Source: Deltaproteobacteria bacterium (GTDB taxonomy: Bacteria; Desulfobacterota; Binatia; UBA9968). Taken from it: DNA of 5,961 bases. Position numbers and translations under genes: made by a program. The DNA is taken from contig VBLN01000192.1 in NCBI GenBank assembly GCA_005878685.1, positions 5,059 to 11,019 on the forward strand, written 5' to 3'. Position 1 is the first letter of the stretch. Each line of letters begins with the position of its first letter. Below are positions 1 through 5,404 of this stretch, piece after piece. The notes below the pieces were generated by a model, which saw nothing but the letters and a program-made list of their open reading frames with translations, was not told where the DNA came from and did not search any database.

Positions 1-361
1 GCTGCGGGTAGCGGTCTACCGCTGGGGACTTCCTGAAGATACCGGGCCTCTGCGAGCGGCCATACGCGCCGTTATCCATGGCGATCTCCAGATCGCTTTT
101 TTTACCAATGCCACCCAGGTAGATCATCTCTTCCGGATAGCCCAGGAAGAAAAATTGGAGCAATCGCTGCGCCAAGCTCTCGCACGAATCCTAATCGCCT
201 CTATCGGCCCGGTTTGCACCGAGGCATTAGAACACTTTGGCCTGAAGGCCGATATTGAACCCGACCACCCGAAGATGGGTCACCTGGTCGCAACCGTAGC
301 CCGACGCGCTAAGATCCTCGTCGAACAGAAGCGACAAAGATCAGTCATGGACCAAAGGTAA
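1..361 (+). CDS. hemD: Uroporphyrinogen-III synthase, C-terminal part (5' end outside window)
   Basis: The frame starting at base 2 is open from the window edge to the TAA at 359-361, giving about 119 residues of a C-terminus. HemD closes and inverts ring D of hydroxymethylbilane to give uroporphyrinogen III, in the cytoplasm. What is seen: a 'VYRWGLPED' strand, then 'FFTNATQVDHLF', matching the 'FTSA..V..L' segment of the family. After it comes 'ILIASIGPVCTEALEHFGLKADIEP', the conserved 'SIGPvT...L...Gl..d..P' block, and then 'HPKMGHLV'. The methionine-like TTG at 155 lies inside this conserved stretch and is not the start. The next gene, hemE, begins 14 nt after the stop, so the two are probably co-transcribed. 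HemD sequences diverge strongly in general, but this block plus the hem context makes the call fairly safe. Confidence 0.88.
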   Translation, partial: LRVAVYRWGLPEDTGPLRAAIRAVIHGDLQIAFFTNATQVDHLFRIAQEEKLEQSLRQALARILIASIGPVCTEALEHFGLKADIEPDHPKMGHLVATVARRAKILVEQKRQRSVMDQR

Positions 362-375
362 CCCCTGGCGCAACC

Positions 376-1320
376 ATGACGAAGCCAGACCATCCTTTTC
401 TCGCTGCCTGCCGGCGAGAAAAAACGCCCTATACGCCCGTCTGGCTCATGCGGCAGGCGGGGCGTTACATGGAAGAGTACCGAAAACTCAGAGCTCAATT
501 CAATTTTCTCGATCTCTGTAAACGTCCAGACCTGGCTGCGGAGATCACCGTGACCCCAGTTGAACGTTTGGGAGTCGACGCGGCGATTCTCTTTGCCGAC
601 ATTCTCCTTCTGTTCGAACCGATGGGGATAGAACTGGAGTATTCAAAAGACGACGGCCCCTTGATCCATCGCCAGGTTCGTACTAGGACCGATGTGGAAC
701 AGCTTCGGGAATTCGATCCCCAAGAAGCCCTTCCTTTTGTCTCGGAGGCCGTGCGTAAGAGTCGCGCCGCCCTGAACGGTAAGGTGCCCCTTATCGGGTT
801 TTCAGGAGCACCCTTTACCCTTGCCTCTTATCTCATCGAGGGCGGCGGTTCCCGCAACTACCTCCGAACGAAGAGACTTATCTATTCAGATCCCGGTGCC
901 TGGCGGGCCTTGATGGAGCGCCTTTCTAACCTCGTCGCTAAATATCTTAATGCACAGATTGCCGCCGGCGTCCAGGCGATTCAGCTCTTCGACAGTTGGG
1001 TCGGCTGTTTATCTCCGGATGACTATGAGAGATATGTTCTTCCCTATACGCGCGCTACCATAGCAGACCTGACTCCAGGCATCCCAGTCATCCACTTCAG
1101 CACCGGGACCGCCGGGCTGCTGAGATCCCTCCGGGCCGCAGGAGGTGACATCATCGGCCTGGACTGGAGGGTAAATCTCGATGACGCCTGGCAAGGCATA
1201 GGGTACGATGTTGCGATCCAGGGATCCGCCGACGGGTCGCAGAGATCCTCAGGCGCGCCGGCGGGAGGCCGGGCCACATCTTTAATCTCGGCCATGGTGT
1301 CTTCCCTGAAACTCCAGTAG
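376..1320 (+). CDS. hemE: Uroporphyrinogen decarboxylase, frameshifted by an internal deletion; last 31 residues out of frame
   Basis: HemE decarboxylates the four acetate side chains of uroporphyrinogen III to give coproporphyrinogen III in the cytoplasm. Family landmarks are clear: '[19 protein letters not shown]' (Arg26, Arg30), '[12 protein letters not shown]' (Asp75, with Ala where Ser is usual), '[17 protein letters not shown]' (Tyr152) and 'QLFDSWVG' (Ser207). These correspond to the known active-site Arg, Asp, Tyr and Ser. The match holds through 'GYDVAIQG' (residue 283). The family's next segment (NLDP...LLAP type) is missing, and residues 284-314 are nonsense ending at TAG 1318-1320. 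The true C-terminus lies in another frame at 1224-1370. The open frame is 314 aa against the usual 340-355. The start ATG 376 is directly followed by a normal N-terminus, but no good Shine-Dalgarno is visible. As read, the product lacks the conserved His of the LGHG motif and is probably inactive. Confidence 0.93.
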   Translation: MTKPDHPFLAACRREKTPYTPVWLMRQAGRYMEEYRKLRAQFNFLDLCKRPDLAAEITVTPVERLGVDAAILFADILLLFEPMGIELEYSKDDGPLIHRQVRTRTDVEQLREFDPQEALPFVSEAVRKSRAALNGKVPLIGFSGAPFTLASYLIEGGGSRNYLRTKRLIYSDPGAWRALMERLSNLVAKYLNAQIAAGVQAIQLFDSWVGCLSPDDYERYVLPYTRATIADLTPGIPVIHFSTGTAGLLRSLRAAGGDIIGLDWRVNLDDAWQGIGYDVAIQGSADGSQRSSGAPAGGRATSLISAMVSSLKLQ

Positions 1321-1370
1321 AGAACGTGATCGCGATGGTGCGGGCCGTGCACGAATTGAGCGCGCACTAA
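1224..1370 (+). pseudogene. hemE: Out-of-frame 3' remnant of hemE
   Basis: In frame 3, starting at the ATC at 1224-1226, the sequence reads [14 protein letters not shown], then [21 protein letters not shown] and [13 protein letters not shown], ending at TAA 1368-1370. This is the canonical HemE C-terminus, including the FNLGHG motif whose His lines up with active-site His339 of human UROD. It follows directly on 'VAIQG' of the main frame (1210-1224), with roughly 13 family-typical residues absent between them. A loss of 3n+1 bases, best fitted by about 40 nt, accounts for both the gap and the frame change. The repaired gene would have about 344 codons and would stop 10 nt before hemH, as expected in this compact operon. 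The homology is read directly; the size of the loss is inferred from the family. Confidence 0.9.
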
Positions 1371-1380
1371 GGCCCTAGCC

Positions 1381-2310
1381 ATGCCTTCCCTTTATGACGC
1401 GGTTCTTCTGATCGCCTTTGGCGGTCCCATCTCGCCAGAGGAAATCCACCCGTTTCTCTCGCGCGTGCTGCGGGGTCATCCGGTGCCGGCCCAACGGATC
1501 GAAGAGGTTGTCCGACACTACATGGCCGTCGGCGGCCGCTCGCCACTCAATGAGATCACCTTTCGCCAGGCGAGCGCTCTGGAAACAATGCTCAAGCAAC
1601 GCGGCTTCTTGCTGCCAGTCTATGTGGGCATGCGAAACTCGAGACCCTTCCTTCGAGAGACACTGGACCAGATGACCGCCGACGGCGTGCGCCGGGCCCT
1701 GGGTCTGATCCTCTCTTCACACCAGACAGAAGCAAGCTGGGAACGTTATCAAAGAGACGTATCAGAGGCGCGAGAAGAGCTGGGCGGTGCCACACCGACG
1801 ATCGATTTCTCTCCAGGATGGCATGCCCATCCACTCTTTATTCAAGCTCTCGCCGAACAAATTCGACCGGCTCTGGAAAGGGTCGCGGCACAAAAGCGCC
1901 CAACAACCCCCCTTATCTTAACAGCCCACAGCGTGCCTACAGCGATGGCGGCGAAATCTCCCTATGTCGAGCAGATTCGGGACACCGCCCGTTTAATTGG
2001 CGAGCATCTCGGACATCGGCGCTGCTTGGTCGCCTATCAGAGCCGGAGCGGTCAGCCAAGCGAGCCATGGCTGGAGCCCGACATCAGCGATGTTCTGCGG
2101 AGCTTATCGACGGAAGGTGCGACCGACGTCGTGGTCGCTCCCATCGGCTTTGTTTGCGACCATGTCGAGGTTCTTTATGATCTAGATATCGAGGCAAAGA
2201 GGATTGCGCAGGGCCTTGGCACAAATTTCCTCCGCGCAAACTGCGTTAACGACCATCCCACTTTCATTCGGATGATGGCCGAGGTCATTGAGACGAGCGC
2301 AAAGGGGTGA
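1381..2310 (+). CDS. hemH: Ferrochelatase
   Basis: HemH inserts Fe2+ into the porphyrin macrocycle: protoporphyrin IX in the classical route, or coproporphyrin III if the coproporphyrin-dependent route is used. At 309 aa it is a complete, normal-length bacterial ferrochelatase. Seen in order: N-terminal 'AVLLIAFGGP' with 'HPFL..VLRG', 'GGRSPLNE' (about residues 51-58), 'PVYVGMRNSRPFL', 'LTAHSVP' with the catalytic His183, 'VAYQSRSGQPSEPWLEPDI', and 'IGFVCDHVEVLYDLDIEA' with the conserved metal-site Glu263. ATG 1381 gives the typical N-terminus. A weak AAGG (1369-1372) overlaps the repaired hemE stop, 8 nt before the ATG. The stop TGA (2308-2310) overlaps the start of hemG. No signal peptide or membrane segment is visible, so the enzyme is soluble or peripheral. 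The reading frame is undamaged, unlike hemE upstream. Confidence 0.96.
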   Translation: MPSLYDAVLLIAFGGPISPEEIHPFLSRVLRGHPVPAQRIEEVVRHYMAVGGRSPLNEITFRQASALETMLKQRGFLLPVYVGMRNSRPFLRETLDQMTADGVRRALGLILSSHQTEASWERYQRDVSEAREELGGATPTIDFSPGWHAHPLFIQALAEQIRPALERVAAQKRPTTPLILTAHSVPTAMAAKSPYVEQIRDTARLIGEHLGHRRCLVAYQSRSGQPSEPWLEPDISDVLRSLSTEGATDVVVAPIGFVCDHVEVLYDLDIEAKRIAQGLGTNFLRANCVNDHPTFIRMMAEVIETSAKG

Positions 2311-3716
2311 TGCATCGCATCATCGTCGTCGGTGGGGGCATCTCCGGCCTGGCTGCCTCCCACCGCCTGTTAGAGCTTAGCCAAGAGACCGGCTTTAAGG
2401 TAGAAGTCCTCCTCCTGGAAGCTGGCCGGCGCCTGGGCGGCGTCATCGCTACGGAGCGTGTTGGCGACTTCCTCCTGGAGGCAGGACCTGATTCTTTCAT
2501 CTCTGAAAAACCCTGGGCGCTCCGGCTATGCGAACGTCTCGGCATCGCCTCAAGCCTAATTTCAACGAATCCTTCCCGCCAGAACCTCTATGTTGTCCAT
2601 AAAGGCTCCTTGAAGCTACTCCCCGAGGGATTTTTTCTTCTGGCCCCCACGCGTCTTTGGCCACTGCTCTCGACCCCGCTCTTCTCCTGGACCAGCAAGC
2701 TCCGCATGAGTTGGGAACTCTTTATTCCTCGCTGCAGGGCACACAGCGACGAGACTCTCGCCTCGTTTGTTCGACGTCGCTTCGGTCAGGAGGTCCTAGA
2801 GCGCGCAGCCCAACCGTTGATCGGCGGGATTTACGCTGCCGATCCCGAGAAGCTCAGCCTAGCTGCCACCATGCCCCGCCTTTTGGAAATGGAGCGTACT
2901 ACGGGCAGTGTCATTCGGGCGATGCGGCGGGAGCAACGTGGCCGCCAGACGGGGAGGGGGGCGCGCTGGAGCCTTTTCGTAACTTTAGCCAGGGGTATGC
3001 AAGAATTGGTGGATGCGCTCGCGACTCGTTTCCCTGGAGAAACGGTGCGGCTCGGCACCAAAGTGACAGATCTGAACTGGAAGGCAGCCAAGAAAACGTG
3101 GTTGGCTACGACACATGAAGGAGAAAAGCTGGAGGCCGATGGAGTGATCCTGGCGCTCCCTGCCTATAGCTCGGCAGAAATCCTTTCCTCAGTTGCCCCG
3201 GAGGCGGCGGAACAGCTCAAATCTATCCCTTACTCCTCGACTGCAACCGTAAGCTTGGCCTATCCTCAGGAAGATCTACCTTTTCAGCTCAACGGCTTCG
3301 GCTTCGTAGTGCCTGCCATCGAGAAGCGCACGATTATGGCCTGCACCTTTAGCAGCGTCAAATATCCTGGCAGGGCACCCGAGAAGCATGTGCTCATCAG
3401 GGCCTTTGTTGGCGGAGCACTCCAGCCCTCTCTATTTGAGCAAGACGACCGCACTATGGAGAATGGCGTGCGGCGGGAACTTTCCGAACTGATAAGTGCG
3501 CGAACCATACCCCTGTTCTGTCGAATCTACAGACATCCGTATTCCATGCCGCAGTACCACGTCGGTCATCTCGAACTCATCGGGAAAATCGAGGCAAAAT
3601 TAGCAAACTTTCCTACGCTGGCGCTCGCAGGAAACGCCTACCACGGAGTTGGCATCGCAGATTGCGTCCATAGTGGTGAAAAGGCGGCGCAGAAGCTTTT
3701 CGAGAACCTGAAATGA
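2307..3716 (+). CDS. hemG: Oxygen-dependent protoporphyrinogen (or coproporphyrinogen) oxidase, HemY/HemG FAD type
   Basis: This flavoprotein oxidises protoporphyrinogen IX to protoporphyrin IX, or coproporphyrinogen III to coproporphyrin III, by a six-electron step at the inner face of the membrane. Seen: an N-terminal FAD Rossmann motif 'IIVVGGGISGLAASHRL', the 'LLLEAGRRLGGVIATE' segment, 'FLLEAGPDSF', 'QPLIGGIYAADPEKLSL' mid-protein, and the C-terminal FAD motif 'LAGNAYHGVGIADCVHSGE'. Length is 469 aa, typical for HemY. The start is either GTG 2307, giving a 4-nt GTGA overlap with the hemH stop, or ATG 2310, giving a 1-nt TGATG overlap; the products differ by one Met. AAAGGGG (2301-2307) may act as Shine-Dalgarno, though spacing is short. 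Overlap with hemH implies translational coupling. It is not the menaquinone-linked flavodoxin-like HemG of E. coli. The choice between proto- and copro-substrate cannot be made from this window. Confidence 0.94.
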   Translation: MMHRIIVVGGGISGLAASHRLLELSQETGFKVEVLLLEAGRRLGGVIATERVGDFLLEAGPDSFISEKPWALRLCERLGIASSLISTNPSRQNLYVVHKGSLKLLPEGFFLLAPTRLWPLLSTPLFSWTSKLRMSWELFIPRCRAHSDETLASFVRRRFGQEVLERAAQPLIGGIYAADPEKLSLAATMPRLLEMERTTGSVIRAMRREQRGRQTGRGARWSLFVTLARGMQELVDALATRFPGETVRLGTKVTDLNWKAAKKTWLATTHEGEKLEADGVILALPAYSSAEILSSVAPEAAEQLKSIPYSSTATVSLAYPQEDLPFQLNGFGFVVPAIEKRTIMACTFSSVKYPGRAPEKHVLIRAFVGGALQPSLFEQDDRTMENGVRRELSELISARTIPLFCRIYRHPYSMPQYHVGHLELIGKIEAKLANFPTLALAGNAYHGVGIADCVHSGEKAAQKLFENLK

Positions 3717-3721
3717 AAGCT
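3694..3721. repeat. Weak inverted repeat at the convergent hemG / VOC gene ends
   Basis: AGCTTT (3694-3699) and AAAGCT (3716-3721) are perfect 6-base inverted arms around a 16-base loop that spans the hemG stop. The two convergent genes end only 3 nt apart (hemG TGA 3714-3716; VOC stop complement at 3720-3722), so any terminator must sit inside coding sequence. There is no adjacent T-run and the stem is AT-rich, so terminator activity is doubtful. Confidence 0.25.
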
Positions 3722-4130
3722 AGCGTATCTCTTGCGGGCTCAACTGAGGCTCATAAAGCAGCTGAATGACGATCCCATCTGGGTCAGCACAGTAAAAGGA
3801 GGCGCTCTGATCGCGGTGGATCTTGAAGGGGTGGATGATTTTCACCCCTTTGGCGCGGAATTCCTGCTCTAGCTCGCGAACTCTCTCGGTGCTCTCTACC
3901 ACAAAGCCGAGATGGTCGAGAGACTGTTTCTCAGACGAGGAATCGTTCCCTGAAGAAGACTGATGCAGCGCAAGATTGTCGACGCCAGAAGAAAGATAGA
4001 CATTCTGTGGATCGGGCTCCCAGACCACTTCCATCCCTAGGATCTCCTGATAGAAGTGTTTCGAGCGCTTGATATCCTTGACCCTGAGGGCGATATGGCG
4101 CATGCCCCTGAGGCCCCTAATGCCACTCAT
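3720..4130 (-). CDS. VOC (glyoxalase/dioxygenase-fold) family protein, function unknown
   Basis: A 136-aa single-gene vicinal-oxygen-chelate protein with two βαβββ modules. Module one is about residues 10-57 ('MRHIALRVKDIKRSKHFYQEILGM...NLALHQ'). Module two is about residues 71-128 ('DHLGFVV...HRDQSASFYCADPDGIVIQLLYEP'). Candidate metal ligands are His12 and His73. The position that is Glu in many catalytic members ('DG..iEl') is Gln123 here, seen in some VOC subfamilies. Metal use and substrate therefore cannot be predicted; lyase, isomerase, dioxygenase or binding roles are all open. The annotated start is ATG at 4130-4128. An internal Met10 just before the fold is an alternative. Only a weak purine stretch (AAAGAA) precedes the ATG. 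The gene faces the heme operon tail to tail and diverges from amrS, so it is probably transcribed alone. A link to heme metabolism is not supported by anything beyond proximity. Confidence 0.88.
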   Translation of the reverse strand: MSGIRGLRGMRHIALRVKDIKRSKHFYQEILGMEVVWEPDPQNVYLSSGVDNLALHQSSSGNDSSSEKQSLDHLGFVVESTERVRELEQEFRAKGVKIIHPFKIHRDQSASFYCADPDGIVIQLLYEPQLSPQEIR

Positions 4131-4142
4131 GAAATTCTTTAT

Positions 4143-4148
4143 ATCATA
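4143..4148 (-). promoter_or_regulatory. Possible -10 box for the VOC gene
   Basis: On the minus strand TATGAT (complement of 4143-4148) lies 12 nt upstream of the VOC gene ATG and differs from TATAAT at one position. No good -35 box is found at the usual 16-18 nt spacing, so this is a tentative call. Confidence 0.25.
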
Positions 4149-4213
4149 GCTCGTAACTCTCAGCCATCAGTGCGCGGTTATCAGCGGAAAGCTTTTCTGC
4201 CGCCGCATTCCTC

Positions 4214-4243
4214 TTGCGGACATGGAAGAAAAGAGCGTATCTT
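4214..4243 (+). promoter_or_regulatory. Candidate sigma-70-type promoter for amrS
   Basis: TTGCGG (4214-4219) and TATCTT (4238-4243) are separated by 18 nt and resemble -35 and -10 boxes. The -10 box ends only 6 nt before the amrS ATG at 4250, so a start about 7 nt downstream of it would give a leaderless or near-leaderless message. This fits the absence of a Shine-Dalgarno there. The match is moderate and unproven. Confidence 0.3.
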
Positions 4244-4249
4244 TAAATT

Positions 4250-5404
4250 ATGAAAGAGGCTCTTTGGTGGGAGACACAAGAGGATGGCCGCATCCTCTGC
4301 ACCCTCTGTCCCCGTTACTGCAAGATCGGAGCAGACCAAGCGGGCTTTTGCTACATCCGAAAAAATATCAATGGCAAACTCTACTCCCTCGGATACGGCA
4401 AATCGACCGGTTTTGCCATCGATCCGATCGAAAAAAAACCGCTCAACCACTTCCTTCCGGGCACCGGCATTCTGAATTTTGGCACCGCAGGCTGCAACTT
4501 GGGCTGCCGTTTTTGTCAGAACTGGAGCATCAGCAAGGCGAAATTGGACGACGCCCAGAGTCTTACCGCAACCCCGGAAGAAGTGGTGCAATTGGCTCTC
4601 AGACACAATGTCCCGAGCATCGCCTTTACTTATAACGATCCGGTCATCTGGGGTGAATTTGTGATCGACATCTCCCGTGTGGCCCGTGAGTGCGGCTTAA
4701 AGAGTGTGATGGTGACCGCCGGCTACATTACACCTGAGGCGCGGCCCGAAGTCTACCGTTACATCGACGCCGCCAATGTGGATCTGAAGGGTTTCACCGA
4801 GCGATTCTATCATAAGCTCACCTTCTCCCATTTGGACCCGGTTCTGGATACGCTCAAATGGCTGAAGAATGAAACCGACGTCTGGTTCGAAATCACCAAC
4901 CTCATGATCCCAGGCGAAAACGACGATCAAGAAGAAACCAAGCAGATGTGCGAATGGATTTTGGAAAACTTGGGGGATAGCATCCCGCTTCACTTCACCG
5001 CCTTTCATCCTGATTTTAAGATGACGGACAAACCAAAAACCCCGGCCTCGACCCTAACAGGCGCCCGCCGGATCGCCCTTTCCATCGGCATCGACATACT
5101 GCCCCGCCTGCGGTCGCATCCTGATTCGCCGCTCCTGGCACGATCTTCTGGAGTACAACCTGAGCGCCGACCACTGTCCTTGCGGACAGCAGATCCCGGG
5201 CTATTTTCGCATGCCGCGAAAAACGACTCCGCGAAGGGGGCGTTCGATGCTGCAGTTGCATTAAAGTCTTCCCCTTTTTCAAATCCCACATTTGTTTTTA
5301 CAGTTAATTCCACCTACAATAAACGCGTCCTATGGCCAAGGCGCAAAAACGCTCCCGCGGAGTTCTTCCCCATCTGCTCATCCTTGAAGACATCAGTGCG
5401 CTGA
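4250..5404 (+). CDS. amrS: AmmeMemoRadiSam-system radical SAM enzyme, frameshifted near the C-terminus
   Basis: A radical SAM protein of the PflA-like AmrS family, whose members go with AMMECR1-like (AmrA) and Memo-like (AmrB) proteins. The substrate is not given by the sequence. Seen in order: an N-terminal Cys cluster 'CTLCPRYC' (Cys17, 20, 24) plus Cys34, 'KLYSLGYGKSTGFAIDPIEKKPL', the [4Fe-4S]/SAM motif 'GCNLGCRFCQNW' (Cys82, 86, 89), 'AFTYNDPVIWGEF', 'VTAGYITPEARPE', 'DAANVDLKGFTERFY', 'EITNLMIPGENDD' and 'PLHFTAFHPDFKM'. Homology stops at Gly280/Ile281. The family's next block ('YVYTGNVHD' type) is absent and the rest of this frame (about 100 residues to TGA 5402-5404) is nonsense, running 73 nt into the next gene. 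The real C-terminus is in another frame at 5091-5264. ATG 4250 is the first possible start, as TAA in frame lies at 4244-4246. No amrA or amrB is in the window. Confidence 0.9.
   Translation: MKEALWWETQEDGRILCTLCPRYCKIGADQAGFCYIRKNINGKLYSLGYGKSTGFAIDPIEKKPLNHFLPGTGILNFGTAGCNLGCRFCQNWSISKAKLDDAQSLTATPEEVVQLALRHNVPSIAFTYNDPVIWGEFVIDISRVARECGLKSVMVTAGYITPEARPEVYRYIDAANVDLKGFTERFYHKLTFSHLDPVLDTLKWLKNETDVWFEITNLMIPGENDDQEETKQMCEWILENLGDSIPLHFTAFHPDFKMTDKPKTPASTLTGARRIALSIGIDILPRLRSHPDSPLLARSSGVQPERRPLSLRTADPGLFSHAAKNDSAKGAFDAAVALKSSPFSNPTFVFTVNSTYNKRVLWPRRKNAPAEFFPICSSLKTSVR
5091..5264 (+). pseudogene. amrS: Out-of-frame 3' remnant of amrS
   Basis: In frame 3 from 5091 the sequence reads STYCPACGRILIRRSWHDLL, then EYNLSADHCPCGQQIPGYF, and ends in a basic tail (MPRKTTPRRGRSMLQLH) at TAA 5262-5264. 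This is the usual AmrS C-terminus: 'sTYCP.CG..LI.R', 'yNL....C..CG..iPG.F'. It joins the main frame at about 5087-5093, with roughly 14 family-typical residues missing. That implies a loss of 3n+2 bases, near 41 or 44 nt. Repaired, the protein would be about 351 aa, normal for the family, and would leave a clean 67-nt gap before the GAF gene. The second Cys pair is CPC rather than the more usual CxxC. The homology is direct; the gap size is inferred. Confidence 0.88.
5204..5222. repeat. 7-bp perfect inverted repeat in the amrS 3' remnant
   Basis: TTTTCGC (5204-5210) and GCGAAAA (5216-5222) form a perfect 7-base-pair stem around the 5-base loop ATGCC. It lies in the amrS tail about 40 nt before its stop and has no following T-run, so it is not a standard rho-independent terminator. 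CCGCGAA recurs directly at 5214-5220 and 5229-5235. Confidence 0.45.
5292..5320 (+). promoter_or_regulatory. Candidate sigma-70-type promoter for the GAF-domain gene
   Basis: TTGTTT (5292-5297) and TACAAT (5315-5320) are 17 nt apart; the -10 differs from TATAAT at one base. They lie in the AT-rich 67-nt gap between the repaired amrS stop and ATG 5332. Predicted initiation near 5327 would leave a leader of about 5 nt, with no room for a Shine-Dalgarno, and none is visible. An alternative -35, TTTACA (5297-5302), is too close at 12 nt. Confidence 0.45.

Larger units (their letters stand above)
4131..4249. other. Divergent intergenic region between the VOC gene and amrS
   Basis: These 119 nt are the only non-coding stretch in the window long enough to hold regulation for two divergent genes. 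They contain candidate -10 boxes for both directions and a 17-nt quasi-palindrome at 4184-4200 (GCGGAAAG-C-TTTTCTGC; two G-T wobble pairs, otherwise complementary), which could be an operator. A fragment of open frame crosses it but shows no recognisable protein. No tRNA, riboswitch or terminator with a T-run is evident. Confidence 0.5.

Noticed and set aside
1219..1250. Programmed ribosomal frameshift or ribosome bypassing joining the two hemE frames (and likewise amrS at 5087-5102)
   Set aside because: There is no slippery heptamer or strong downstream hairpin at either point, and frameshifting could not restore the conserved residues that are absent from the DNA. A deletion explains both the frame change and the missing segment.
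1044..1382. A 112-codon minus-strand open frame over the hemE 3' end
   Set aside because: It is antisense to conserved hemE coding sequence on both sides of the break, with no recognisable domain.
2657..3118. A 153-codon plus-strand frame inside hemG
   Set aside because: It lies wholly inside hemG, whose own frame is clearly conserved; the composition is that of an out-of-frame translation.
4431..4438. Run of eight A within amrS as a slippage site
   Set aside because: The run encodes part of the conserved 'IEKKPL' in frame and the protein stays in frame for about 650 nt afterwards, so it does not cause the break.
4181..4606. A 141-codon open frame on the minus strand over the amrS start
   Set aside because: It is antisense to the strongly conserved N-terminus and radical-SAM motif of amrS and shows no recognisable family; it is a shadow frame.
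5265..5404. A C-terminal extension domain of the amrS frame
   Set aside because: The residues resemble no AmrS sequence, cross a promoter-like AT-rich gap and overlap the start of the GAF gene; they result from the frameshift.
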